Source: Candidatus Buchananbacteria bacterium CG10_big_fil_rev_8_21_14_0_10_33_19 (GTDB lineage Bacteria > Patescibacteria > ABY1 > 2-01-FULL-39-33). From it: a DNA stretch of 64,000 nucleotides. Shown in pieces: positions 34,681 to 42,737 of this stretch (positions within the stretch are counted from its first letter, which is position 1; every line of letters begins with the position of its first letter). Location of the stretch: the NCBI GenBank assembly GCA_002773855.1, contig PEZY01000012.1:159671-223670 (forward strand). Direction: 5' to 3'. The notes beneath the pieces were generated by a model. That model saw only the letters and a list, made by a program, of their open reading frames with translations. It did no database searches and was not told the DNA's origin. The translations under genes were made by a program, and so were the position numbers.

Positions 34681-36261
34681 ATGAATTACAAAGTATGTAT
34701 TTTGGCTGCAGGAGTTGGGAGTCGAATGGGAGAATTATCAAATCATGTTAATAAGGCAATTTTACCGGTTAAGTTTAAGGCCGTTATTTCATATATAGTA
34801 GAAAAGTTTTCCGAAAATGTTGAGATAATAGTGGCTGTTGGTCATAAAAGTGATACAGTTATTAATTATTTAACTTTGGCTTATCCTAATCGAAAATTTA
34901 CTTATGTCGAGGTTGATAAATATATGGGTCCAGGTACTGGACCAGGTTATTCTTTGTTGCAGTGTAAAGATAGTTTGCAATCACCATTTATTTTCTTTGC
35001 GGCTGATACTATCGTTTTAGAGGATATTCCAATACCAGATCATAATTGGTTTGGCATAGCACCAGTTAAAGAGACTGAGCCTTATTGTACAATTAAGATT
35101 AAAAATAATTTGGTCTATCAATTAGATGATAAAATTAAAACCGATAATAAGTTTGCTTTTATTGGTTTAGCTGGTGTTAAGGACTTTGAAGATTTTTTTG
35201 ATTCCTTAGAAAAAAATAAAGAAATTGCTAGTGGTGAAATTCAAGTTTCCAATGGTTTTAGAGCCCTAGTGTCAAAAGAATTGAAACCGGTCGGCTTTAC
35301 TTGGTTTGATACTGGTACTATGGAAAGTTATCAAAAAGTTAATAAGAATTTTTCTGGCCAAGCCGAGAAGTTTGATTTTTCTAAAGGTGATGAGTTTTTA
35401 TATTTTGTAGAAAATAGAGTGATCAAATTTTTTGCTGATGAGTCAATAGTTAAAAATAGATATTTTAGATCTAAAAACTCGCTAAAGGGTTTGTGTCCTG
35501 ATGTTTTAGAGCCATTAGGAAATTTTTATGCTTATGACAAAATTGATGGCCAAGTATTGTACAATGTTATGAATTCTCAGATTGTTAATGATTTTTTGGA
35601 ATGGGCTAGGATAAATATTTGGCAAGAAAATAAGCTGAGCGATGAAGATAAAAAGATTTTTAATGATGCTTGTCATAAGTTTTATTATGATAAAACTATG
35701 AAGCGAATAGAGTTGGCACAAAATAAGTTGGGAATTATAGATGGTCAGAATGTTATTAATGGTTTAGCTGTGCCTAGCTTAAGCGAATTACTATCAAAAA
35801 TAGATTGGGCTAATATAGAAAGTGGTGTGTCATGTAATTTTCATGGTGATTTACAGTTTGATAATATACTAGTAACTCGTGATAAAATCAGTAATTTAAA
35901 TAAATTTGTACTATTAGATTGGCGTCAGGATTTTGGTGGTTTAAATACATCAGGTGATTTATATTATGATTTAGCTAAGCTTTATGGTGGTTTAACTATG
36001 TCTTATCAGTTAATTAAGGATGGTATGTTTGATTTTGATAGAAGTGGTGAAAGTGTTTATTATAATTTTTATATTAAGAGTGATTTATTAGAGGCTAAAG
36101 AGGAATATGAAAAGTTTTTGATTAAAAATAATTTTGATTTGAAAAAAATTAAAATTATGACAGCTTTAATATTTTTTAATATGTCACCATTACATCATGA
36201 TCCGTTTGATGTGATGTTATATTTTTTGGGTAAAAATATGTTACATAAATTGTTAAAGTAA
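34681..36261 (+). CDS. Fusion: sugar nucleotidyltransferase + APH/choline-kinase-like phosphotransferase
   Basis: A 526-residue two-domain protein. Residues 1-~235 are a nucleotidyltransferase: ILAAGVGSRMGELSNHVNKAILPV (G-x-G-x-R-M and the following Lys), FFAADTIV as the metal-binding Asp region, and TWFDTGTMESY. Residues ~240-526 are an aminoglycoside-phosphotransferase-fold kinase with the catalytic loop CNFHGDLQFDNIL (H-x-D-x4-N) and VLLDWRQDFGG. The kinase could phosphorylate a sugar or polyol and the transferase then couple it to a nucleotide, giving both activation steps in one chain. LicA/LicC-type and Campylobacter capsule systems use comparable pairs (family knowledge). Substrate unknown. 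Confidence 0.8.
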   Translation: MNYKVCILAAGVGSRMGELSNHVNKAILPVKFKAVISYIVEKFSENVEIIVAVGHKSDTVINYLTLAYPNRKFTYVEVDKYMGPGTGPGYSLLQCKDSLQSPFIFFAADTIVLEDIPIPDHNWFGIAPVKETEPYCTIKIKNNLVYQLDDKIKTDNKFAFIGLAGVKDFEDFFDSLEKNKEIASGEIQVSNGFRALVSKELKPVGFTWFDTGTMESYQKVNKNFSGQAEKFDFSKGDEFLYFVENRVIKFFADESIVKNRYFRSKNSLKGLCPDVLEPLGNFYAYDKIDGQVLYNVMNSQIVNDFLEWARINIWQENKLSDEDKKIFNDACHKFYYDKTMKRIELAQNKLGIIDGQNVINGLAVPSLSELLSKIDWANIESGVSCNFHGDLQFDNILVTRDKISNLNKFVLLDWRQDFGGLNTSGDLYYDLAKLYGGLTMSYQLIKDGMFDFDRSGESVYYNFYIKSDLLEAKEEYEKFLIKNNFDLKKIKIMTALIFFNMSPLHHDPFDVMLYFLGKNMLHKLLK

Positions 36262-36274
36262 ATTATTAAATATC

Positions 36275-37285
36275 ATGAATGATAATCAAATAGAATTAGG
36301 GTTTGGGCCAATGAGTTCAGAATCCATTGAAGCAGTATATCGCTATTCAAATTATAATCGGCGACGATTAATGTTGATTGCATCAAAAAATCAAATTGAT
36401 CATAGTGGTGGCTATGTTAATAATTGGACCACAGATCAGTACGCTGCTTATATTTCTAAGATGAAAGAATTATATCCTCAGGCTGAGGTTTTGGTTTGTC
36501 GAGATCATTGTGGACCTGGTTTTAATGGTAATGACGACTTAAGTGATGTCTATAAGACTATTGATGCTGACATTAAAAATAATTTTGATTTAATTCATAT
36601 TGATTTTTGTCACATAAAAGGTGATAAAGATCATCAATTAAGTGAATCAAAAAAAGTCATTGAATATTGTAAAAAATTAAATCCAAAGATAAAATTGGAA
36701 GTGGGTACTGATGAAAATTTGGGTATAAATTATAGCATTAATAATTTAGACGAAATTGAGAAGGAGGTTGATTATTTTACAGAATTTTGTCAGCCAGATT
36801 TTTTTGTGGTTCAGACTGGAACATTAATTAAAGAGGTTAATCAGGTTGGTAATTTTAATCAAGAGTTTATTACTGATGCGTCTAAGATTTTACAAAATAG
36901 AAATATCAAATTAAAAGAGCACAACGCTGATTATTTGTCTGAAGATGAGATTAATAAAAGAATCGGTATAGTTGGGGCTATGAATATAGCGCCTCAGCTT
37001 GGAGTGGTGCAGACGATGACAGTTTTAAATAAGTGCTTGATTTATGGCATTGATTTTACTGACTATGCTAATGAAGTATATAATGGTAAAAAATGGTCTA
37101 AATGGTTGAATACGAATACACCAGAAAATAAATTTTTGTGTATAGCTATTGCTGGACATTATCATTTTGCCTCGTCAACCTATCAGCGCTTAATTGAACA
37201 ATTAAATAAACAAGAAGATATAGTAGAGACTATAATTAATAATTTAACAGAAATAATAAATCATTATGCAAAAACACGAGAATAA
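36275..37285 (+). CDS. GatZ/KbaZ-like (D-tagatose-bisphosphate aldolase subunit family) protein
   Basis: A 336-residue TIM-barrel protein of the GatZ/KbaZ family. LMLIASKNQIDHSGGYVNNWTT, VLVCRDHCGPGF and KLEVGTDENLGI correspond to the family's IASxNQ...GGY, GGDHLGP and EVGTE blocks. GatZ/KbaZ are described as non-catalytic partners of class II tagatose-bisphosphate aldolases, but no catalytic GatY/KbaY subunit is nearby, so this protein may be an enzyme itself. It overlaps the following cupin gene by 20 bases. Within this cassette it could form or cleave a ketose phosphate. GatZ alone in a glycan locus is uncommon in my knowledge. Confidence 0.78.
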   Translation: MNDNQIELGFGPMSSESIEAVYRYSNYNRRRLMLIASKNQIDHSGGYVNNWTTDQYAAYISKMKELYPQAEVLVCRDHCGPGFNGNDDLSDVYKTIDADIKNNFDLIHIDFCHIKGDKDHQLSESKKVIEYCKKLNPKIKLEVGTDENLGINYSINNLDEIEKEVDYFTEFCQPDFFVVQTGTLIKEVNQVGNFNQEFITDASKILQNRNIKLKEHNADYLSEDEINKRIGIVGAMNIAPQLGVVQTMTVLNKCLIYGIDFTDYANEVYNGKKWSKWLNTNTPENKFLCIAIAGHYHFASSTYQRLIEQLNKQEDIVETIINNLTEIINHYAKTRE

Positions 37286-37661
37286 ATTTTTTAGAGAAGT
37301 TAAAAAGCCATGGGGTAAGGAAATGTGGATGGCTTTAACAGATAGGTATTGCTATAAGCGAATCTATTTAAATGCTGGGACTCGGACTAGTTTTCAGTAC
37401 CACAATTATAAAGTGGAGACTAATTATATTATATCTGGTGAGGCAGAAATTTGGTTAGAAAATGATGATGGAGTAGTGGAAAAATTTCTTATGAAAGAAA
37501 ACGATTTCTTTAATGTTACACCACCAAAGAAGCATCGAGTTATTGCCATTACTGATGTGATTTTGCAAGAAGTATCTACTCCTGAAGTTGATGATGTAAT
37601 TAGAATTGAAGATGATTCTAATCGACCGGATGGTAAAATTGAAAGTGAACAGGTTAAATAG
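37266..37661 (+). CDS. Cupin, phosphomannose isomerase type II C-terminal domain-like
   Basis: A 131-residue single-domain cupin. KPWGKEMWMA, RIYLNAGTRTSFQYHNYKVE, NYIISGEAEIWLE and VTPPKKHRVIAITDVILQEV follow the type II mannose-6-phosphate isomerase pattern. H-x-H-type metal ligands are partly present (QYHNYKVE and KKHRV), and VDDVIRIEDDSNR resembles the end of that domain. It may isomerise or epimerise the sugar phosphate made by the cassette. It overlaps the GatZ-like gene by 20 bases, implying coupled expression, and is the last gene of the cassette before a 73-base AT-rich gap. Confidence 0.8.
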   Translation: MQKHENKFFREVKKPWGKEMWMALTDRYCYKRIYLNAGTRTSFQYHNYKVETNYIISGEAEIWLENDDGVVEKFLMKENDFFNVTPPKKHRVIAITDVILQEVSTPEVDDVIRIEDDSNRPDGKIESEQVK

Positions 37662-37734
37662 TTTAAGTTGTTAATTTCTAGTAGTGAATTAATTTAATAT
37701 TTTGTGTATTTAAAGATTATTTTTGGTAGTTATT

Positions 37735-38937
37735 ATGAAAGTATTACTTCTTACTCAAATCTATTCCGATAAGCCAATCTCAGGCGGCGTTAGAATAATT
37801 TGGAATTATTCTCAGGAATTAGCTCGGCAAGGGATTAAAGTATATGTAGTGGCAAATAGCATTGATACTGATAATTTGCCCCAGCATCCCAACTTAAAAA
37901 TATATAAAGTACCGTTTAGTAGCTACGCCCTAGAGCCAGTTAGTCAAGATGTTTTGAAATCATTTTTTTTCTCGATTCCAATTATTTTATGGCATCGTAT
38001 TAAAATAATTCACATGGTGCCAGTACAAACACCTTGTCCTTTTTCTAAATTTAAATTTGGGGCTAAATTTATTGAGAGCGCTGAAAGAACTTGGAATTAT
38101 GAAGATCGTAGAGTTAAACACGATTTAGCTAGAGATAGAAGAAAGAAAGAGGCTCCAACATTTAATTTTTTTGAAAAAGTTTTTTTGAGATTTTCACGTT
38201 TATTTTACTGGCTATTTAAAATTAATCAGGAATACCCACATGGAGCGGATGCCTTTTTTTGTCGCTCGCAATCTATGTTTGATTATATTAGAAATAATCA
38301 TGGCATTAAATCACCACTATACTATGTGCCAATAGGCGTTAATACAAATGAATTTTCTCCGAAGTCTATTAATAAGGCGGATGACAAGTTTATTTTTTTA
38401 ACCACCGGTGCTTTATCATATAGAAAAGGTACTCATTATTTGATTGATGCATATAATGAATTTTCCAGCAAATATAAAAACAAGACAGAACTTTGGTTAA
38501 TAGGTAATTCTAACTCAGAAATTTTGAAAGAATTAAAACAAAGAACTAAGACTGGTTCAATTAAATTTATTGATTCAGTGACACCACAACAAATAGCCGA
38601 ATATTACACTAAGTGCCAAGTTTATATTTCTTTGGCTTTAATTGCTGAGCCGGGACCACTTCAGCCAAATGTTTTAGAGGCCATGGCTTCTGGCAAACCA
38701 TTGATTATTAGTGAGTATGGTGATACTAGATATTTTGATAAATCTGGAATTGCTTTAACTTGTCGACCATATAATAAAAAGTCAGTTGTGCTAGCCATGG
38801 AAAGGTTATTTTGTGATGAATCTTTGAGAAATAGGCTGTCAGCTAATTCTCTGAAATACGTACAAAACAATTTTGATTGGCAGGTCGTGACAAAAAATTG
38901 TATTAAGTATTATCAAGAGTTATTAACTAAAAAATAG
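37735..38937 (+). CDS. GT4 family glycosyltransferase
   Basis: A 400-residue GT4 enzyme. VLLLTQIYSDKPISGGVRIIWNYSQEL is the N-terminal acceptor-domain loop. FLTTGALSYRKGTHYLIDAY, VYISLALIAEPGPLQPNVLEAMASGKPLIIS (E-x7-E-like) and RLSANSLKYVQNNFDW belong to the donor domain. ATG 37735 was chosen because the core strand begins right there; an in-frame TTG at 37723 would add four residues. It has no Shine-Dalgarno. It follows the sugar cassette and precedes a methyltransferase gene by 2 bases, so it may use or extend the same glycan. Confidence 0.85.
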   Translation: MKVLLLTQIYSDKPISGGVRIIWNYSQELARQGIKVYVVANSIDTDNLPQHPNLKIYKVPFSSYALEPVSQDVLKSFFFSIPIILWHRIKIIHMVPVQTPCPFSKFKFGAKFIESAERTWNYEDRRVKHDLARDRRKKEAPTFNFFEKVFLRFSRLFYWLFKINQEYPHGADAFFCRSQSMFDYIRNNHGIKSPLYYVPIGVNTNEFSPKSINKADDKFIFLTTGALSYRKGTHYLIDAYNEFSSKYKNKTELWLIGNSNSEILKELKQRTKTGSIKFIDSVTPQQIAEYYTKCQVYISLALIAEPGPLQPNVLEAMASGKPLIISEYGDTRYFDKSGIALTCRPYNKKSVVLAMERLFCDESLRNRLSANSLKYVQNNFDWQVVTKNCIKYYQELLTKK

Positions 38938-38939
38938 CT

Positions 38940-39587
38940 ATGTATATTTTTCAACCAGATAGGTATTTGCTTAAAAAACAAATTAAAGAATTCGGCCATT
39001 ATATTGGCGGTAAAACTTTGGATGTGGGAGCTGGTGGCTTTAGTCGTTATGAGCAGTTTTTTAAATCGAGTGAATATATAAAAATGGATATTGGTGACGA
39101 TGATAATTTAGATGTGATTGGTAGTGCCGATAATATTCCACTGGCAGATGCTTCATTTGATTCGGTGGTATCTACTCAGGTTTTCGAACATTTAAAAAAT
39201 CCATTTAAAGCAGCTGATGAAATACACCGAGTTTTAAAATCCGGTGGCGTTTGTCTATTAACTGTACCACAGTGGAATGAATTACATGAGGAACCCCATG
39301 ATTATTATCGCTATACTAAATTTGGTATTGGTGAAATTTTTGAAAGTAGAGGTTTTGAAGTTTTAGTAATTGATCAACGCGGTGGATTTTTTGTATCTTT
39401 ATTTCAAATAAAGGTTCGGTATCTATTAGATAGATTTAAGTTGCATAGTCGCCCAGTTGTTGGCAGAATTTTTAGTCGGTTATTTAAAATTGGCACTGGC
39501 TTGGCTATGTGGTTGGATAAAAAAGATAAAAGTCCGGCTAATAAAAAGCATGCTATTGGTTGGTTGTTTATATTAAGAAAAAAATAA
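38940..39587 (+). CDS. Class I SAM-dependent methyltransferase
   Basis: A 215-residue methyltransferase of the Methyltransf_11 type. Motif I is TLDVGAGGFSRYE; MDIGDDDNLDVIGSADNIPL, FDSVVSTQVFEHL and EIHRVLKSGGVCLLTVP follow in order. A DYYRYTKFGIGEIF segment is common in those encoded in polysaccharide loci. It would methylate a sugar or a lipid-linked intermediate. It lies between two GT4 genes with 2- and 9-base gaps. The acceptor is unknown. Confidence 0.85.
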   Translation: MYIFQPDRYLLKKQIKEFGHYIGGKTLDVGAGGFSRYEQFFKSSEYIKMDIGDDDNLDVIGSADNIPLADASFDSVVSTQVFEHLKNPFKAADEIHRVLKSGGVCLLTVPQWNELHEEPHDYYRYTKFGIGEIFESRGFEVLVIDQRGGFFVSLFQIKVRYLLDRFKLHSRPVVGRIFSRLFKIGTGLAMWLDKKDKSPANKKHAIGWLFILRKK

Positions 39588-39596
39588 TTGTTTATT

Positions 39597-40841
39597 ATGA
39601 GAATACTTATTCTGTCTGATGATTTTCCACCTATCAGTTTTGGTGGGGCTGGTATTGCAGCTTATCGCTTGACTAATGAATTACAAGCTAGGGGGCATGA
39701 AGTCGAAGTATTTTCTACTGTTCAGTCTAAAGCGTTAGCTGGTCAATCTGATTATGGTGGATTATTGACGCATTTTTATTATTGTAATTACAAACATTGT
39801 TTAAGTGGCTGGGTCAGCTTGTATAACCCACAAATATTAAGGAGTTTGGAATATAAAATTAAAACTTTTCAGCCAGATGTAGTTCATGCTCATAACATTC
39901 ATTATTATATTTCTTATGGGGCTTTAAGGCTGGCTAAGAAATATTGTAATCGAGTTTTTTTGACTGCTCATGATACTAATATTTTTTATCCAGATAAATT
40001 TAATGAATATATAGATAGGAGCAATTTGGCGATACCGACAACTGTTAATTATAAATTAACGCCAATTTTAAAATTAAAAGTTATTAAAAAAACTTTTAAC
40101 CCGTTTAGACTATTAATTATTAAATATTATTTAAAATCAGCTAATAAGATATTTGCGGTTAGTGATAAATTAACTCAGGCCTTAGAGCAAAATAGTATTA
40201 CAAATGTGGAAACTATATATAATGGTGTGCCACTAAATGATAATTTTAATAATATTGATGCTAAAAACAATTTTAGGGATAAATTTAATATTCCACAGGA
40301 TAAGAAAATTATTTTAATGGCAGGCAGGTTTAATACCTTTAAGGGAGCTAGATTAATTTTGCCTTACATATCAGAACTGGCAAAGCATAGACATGATTTT
40401 TTGTTTGTTTTTGCTGGTCAAAAAAATAATTTAACTAAGGAAATTACCAAACAGGCAGAAGAGTTGGGCTTGAGTCAGTACTTGTTGTTTTCTGATTGGA
40501 TTGAATCAGAAATGATGGAGTCAGCATATGAGGCTTGTGATGTAATAGTGACACCCTCAGTGTATTTAGATGTTTTCAATTTAACCAATATTGAGGCTAT
40601 GAAGCATAAAAAGCCAGTGGTGGGCACTTGCTTTGGTGGTACTTCAGAAATTGTGGTCGATGGTGTAACTGGTTATATTGTTAATCCTTATGATATTAAA
40701 AAAACAGCTGAGCGTATTGTGGAACTGTTAAATAATAGAGAGAAGAGAATTAATTTTGGTATGGCTGGCTACAACAGAGTATTGGAGAAATTTTCTTTAG
40801 ATTATTTGATAGATAAAACAGTGATCTATTATAAAAAATAA
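39597..40841 (+). CDS. GT4 family glycosyltransferase
   Basis: A 414-residue GT4 enzyme starting RILILSDDFPPISFGGAGIAAYRL, the typical GT4 loop. The donor domain contains IYNGVPLN, ILMAGRFNTFKGARLILPYI, TPSVYLDVFNLTNIEAM (E-x7-E modified to D-x7-E) and VVGTCFGGTSEIVVDGVTGYI. ATG 39597 is preferred over the in-frame TTG at 39588, which would add three residues ahead of the core. It is the last gene of the 33-kb plus-strand array, which ends at the hairpin 40849-40873. Confidence 0.85.
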   Translation: MRILILSDDFPPISFGGAGIAAYRLTNELQARGHEVEVFSTVQSKALAGQSDYGGLLTHFYYCNYKHCLSGWVSLYNPQILRSLEYKIKTFQPDVVHAHNIHYYISYGALRLAKKYCNRVFLTAHDTNIFYPDKFNEYIDRSNLAIPTTVNYKLTPILKLKVIKKTFNPFRLLIIKYYLKSANKIFAVSDKLTQALEQNSITNVETIYNGVPLNDNFNNIDAKNNFRDKFNIPQDKKIILMAGRFNTFKGARLILPYISELAKHRHDFLFVFAGQKNNLTKEITKQAEELGLSQYLLFSDWIESEMMESAYEACDVIVTPSVYLDVFNLTNIEAMKHKKPVVGTCFGGTSEIVVDGVTGYIVNPYDIKKTAERIVELLNNREKRINFGMAGYNRVLEKFSLDYLIDKTVIYYKK

Positions 40842-40848
40842 TATAAAA

Positions 40849-40873
40849 ACGCCACCATTATTAATGGTGGCGT
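40849..40873 (-). terminator. Terminator between convergent genes, strongest for the minus strand
   Basis: A perfect stem, ACGCCACCATTA with TAATGGTGGCGT, lies between the ends of the plus-strand GT4 gene and the minus-strand Nudix gene. On the minus strand it is followed by a TTTTTAT run. On the plus strand no T-run follows, so termination there is less certain. Confidence 0.8.
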
Positions 40874-40883
40874 GGTGCTTTAA

Positions 40884-41555
40884 TCAAAGATAGAGATAGT
40901 ATTTCCCTGGACTTGAATCAGGGAAGAAATTTCTGCAGGAGTCATGACTACGAAAGAAATATTTAATGACTTCAAAAAGAAAACTACAGTAGTTAAATGT
41001 TGGACTAGTACCATATCTAGCTACAATCTCTTCAATGGTCAGCCACTCTTGATTGTTTACCTCACCATCGGTTTCTTGATGCTGTAGTATGTCCTTTGTG
41101 TAGGCAATGAATAATGTTAAGACAAATGGAGCAGTAGGCTCTGCTTGTTCTTTCAATATGTCCAATATTAATGTGGGGTTCTGTACATCAGTTGGATTGT
41201 CTTTTAGATACATATTTGAGCGATAGAGCTCTGGACCAAACATAGCCACAAATTGTACATCATCTGTGTTAAATGCGAAACCAGTCTCTTCTCTGATTTC
41301 TCGCACTGCTGCTGATTTGGCGTTTATATCTGTGACATCAAAATGACCACCGTGGTGGATCTGGTAGTGGCCTTTGGCCGCACCCTTGACTCTCTGAGTT
41401 ACTAAAAATTCAAACGGTAATAAAGGTAATTGAGGATTATTGTTTTTGCCCGTACTTAGTCGATATAAAATAGTAGCTACCACTGAGTGGGCTATTGGAT
41501 TTTTCCAATTTTTAGTTTTTTCATCTTGCATGGATTTCGTCAGTTCTTCAAACAT
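40884..41555 (-). CDS. Nudix hydrolase
   Basis: A 223-residue protein with a Nudix box near residues 88-112: GGHFDVTDINAKSAAVREI then REETGF. It fits G-x5-E-x7-REUxEExGU except that the E is an Asp and one extra residue precedes RE. Nudix enzymes cleave nucleoside diphosphates linked to other groups, such as damaged nucleotides or nucleotide sugars. The substrate is unknown. The gene differs from its neighbours: it has a clear Shine-Dalgarno (AAAGGAAAGG, 9 bases before ATG), a ~44-base leader, its own promoter with an operator-like palindrome (41606-41634), its own terminator, and visibly higher GC. This suggests a separately regulated gene, perhaps acquired. Confidence 0.82.
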   Translation of the reverse strand: MFEELTKSMQDEKTKNWKNPIAHSVVATILYRLSTGKNNNPQLPLLPFEFLVTQRVKGAAKGHYQIHHGGHFDVTDINAKSAAVREIREETGFAFNTDDVQFVAMFGPELYRSNMYLKDNPTDVQNPTLILDILKEQAEPTAPFVLTLFIAYTKDILQHQETDGEVNNQEWLTIEEIVARYGTSPTFNYCSFLFEVIKYFFRSHDSCRNFFPDSSPGKYYLYL

Positions 41556-41605
41556 TGGAGTATACCTTTCCTTTTGGTTGATTTGTAATGTACACTTTAT
41601 GAAAT

Positions 41606-41634
41606 AATATACACTATGATAGTGTTTCTGTCAA
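41606..41634 (-). promoter_or_regulatory. Sigma70 promoter with operator-like palindrome for the Nudix gene
   Basis: On the minus strand: TTGACA (41634-41629), exactly 17 bases, then TATATT (41611-41606). The spacer carries the perfect 15-base inverted repeat ACACTATGATAGTGT (41611-41625), placed where a repressor would block RNA polymerase. The expected transcription start is near 41599, leaving a ~44-base leader with a Shine-Dalgarno. Confidence 0.75.
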
Positions 41635-41638
41635 TGTA

Positions 41639-42733
41639 TTATAAATTATAATATTTAATATAACTATCTATAGTTTTATTCCAGGTAAAAGTGTTGGCAA
41701 ATGATTTGGCTTTTTCTCCCATGGTTTTTCTAAGAGATTCATTGGATATTAAGTAGTTAATTTTTTGAGCTAGTAATTCAATGTTGTTTTGAACAATTAA
41801 ATACCCAGTTTGACCGTCAACAATAGCGTCTTCAGCGCCACAATTACTAGAACCGATTGACGGTACACCAAATAGACCAGCTTCGATATAAACCAAACCA
41901 AAACCCTCGTAGTGTTTATTGTCATTAATTGATGAGAGTATTAGTAACTTGGCTTTGGTATATAGAGCTTTTAGATTGTTATCACTGATACCAGATAAGA
42001 ATATAATTTTGTCAGACACAGAATGTTTATCGGCTAATTCTTTTAATTCATTGAAATAGTTAGAATTAAATTGATAGCCAACAATAACATAATACAAATC
42101 CTGGTGGTCTTTGGCTACTTTGGCAAAAGCTGGGATAGATATGTGGTAGCCTTTTCTGGGTTTTAAATCGCCAACACTCAATATAAAATTATATGGAATA
42201 TCATCGTTGTTTGCTGGTGACGTTTTTAAATCTAAAATATCATGATTGACTCCCATATAAACAACTTCAATATTTGATAAATTAATTTTTGATTTTAATT
42301 TATCAGCTGTAAATTCACTAATAGAAAAAATTTTCTTAGCCTTGGTGTAGGCTTTTTTTAGTAACCAACCAAAATATATATTGTCGAGGGGGGTAGTAGT
42401 ATAAGTGCCAATAGCGGTGATATAAAATTTTTGTTTTCTTCTACCGAGCGATGCTAAATAGGCAATGATGCTATACGGATAACCGTCTAGGGCGTGAATT
42501 ATTTCGCAGTTTTTAGAAATTTTTCTAATATATAAAACATTAGGTATTATGTTTTTTATAAAAGATAGATTGCTATCGATTTTTTTAAATCTGAATTCAC
42601 TAGATTCATCATCAGTAATCACTGTTACATTAATTGATGGTCTAGTTTTTAATTCTTTGTAGACTTCAAGAGAATACCTGGCCCAACCGCCATAGCCCTC
42701 TTTAATAGATGAAGTTAAAATACAAATATTCAT
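41639..42733 (-). CDS. GT4 family glycosyltransferase
   Basis: A 364-residue GT4 enzyme: NICILTSSIKEGYGGWARYSLEVYKEL, FSISEFTADKL, VVYMGVNHDIL, LSVGDLKPRKGYHISIPAF and NDNKHYEGFGLVYIEAGLFGVPSIGS (E-x7-E). ATG 42733 is chosen because it lies 4 bases after the stop of the upstream gene and starts directly at the core strand. ATG 42754 would add seven residues (MVEDNKN) and overlap that gene. It would add a sugar to the lipid-linked sugar made by the phosphotransferase encoded just upstream (42738-44072), plausibly as an early step of repeat-unit assembly. Confidence 0.85.
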   Translation of the reverse strand: MNICILTSSIKEGYGGWARYSLEVYKELKTRPSINVTVITDDESSEFRFKKIDSNLSFIKNIIPNVLYIRKISKNCEIIHALDGYPYSIIAYLASLGRRKQKFYITAIGTYTTTPLDNIYFGWLLKKAYTKAKKIFSISEFTADKLKSKINLSNIEVVYMGVNHDILDLKTSPANNDDIPYNFILSVGDLKPRKGYHISIPAFAKVAKDHQDLYYVIVGYQFNSNYFNELKELADKHSVSDKIIFLSGISDNNLKALYTKAKLLILSSINDNKHYEGFGLVYIEAGLFGVPSIGSSNCGAEDAIVDGQTGYLIVQNNIELLAQKINYLISNESLRKTMGEKAKSFANTFTWNKTIDSYIKYYNL

Positions 42734-42737
42734 GTTC

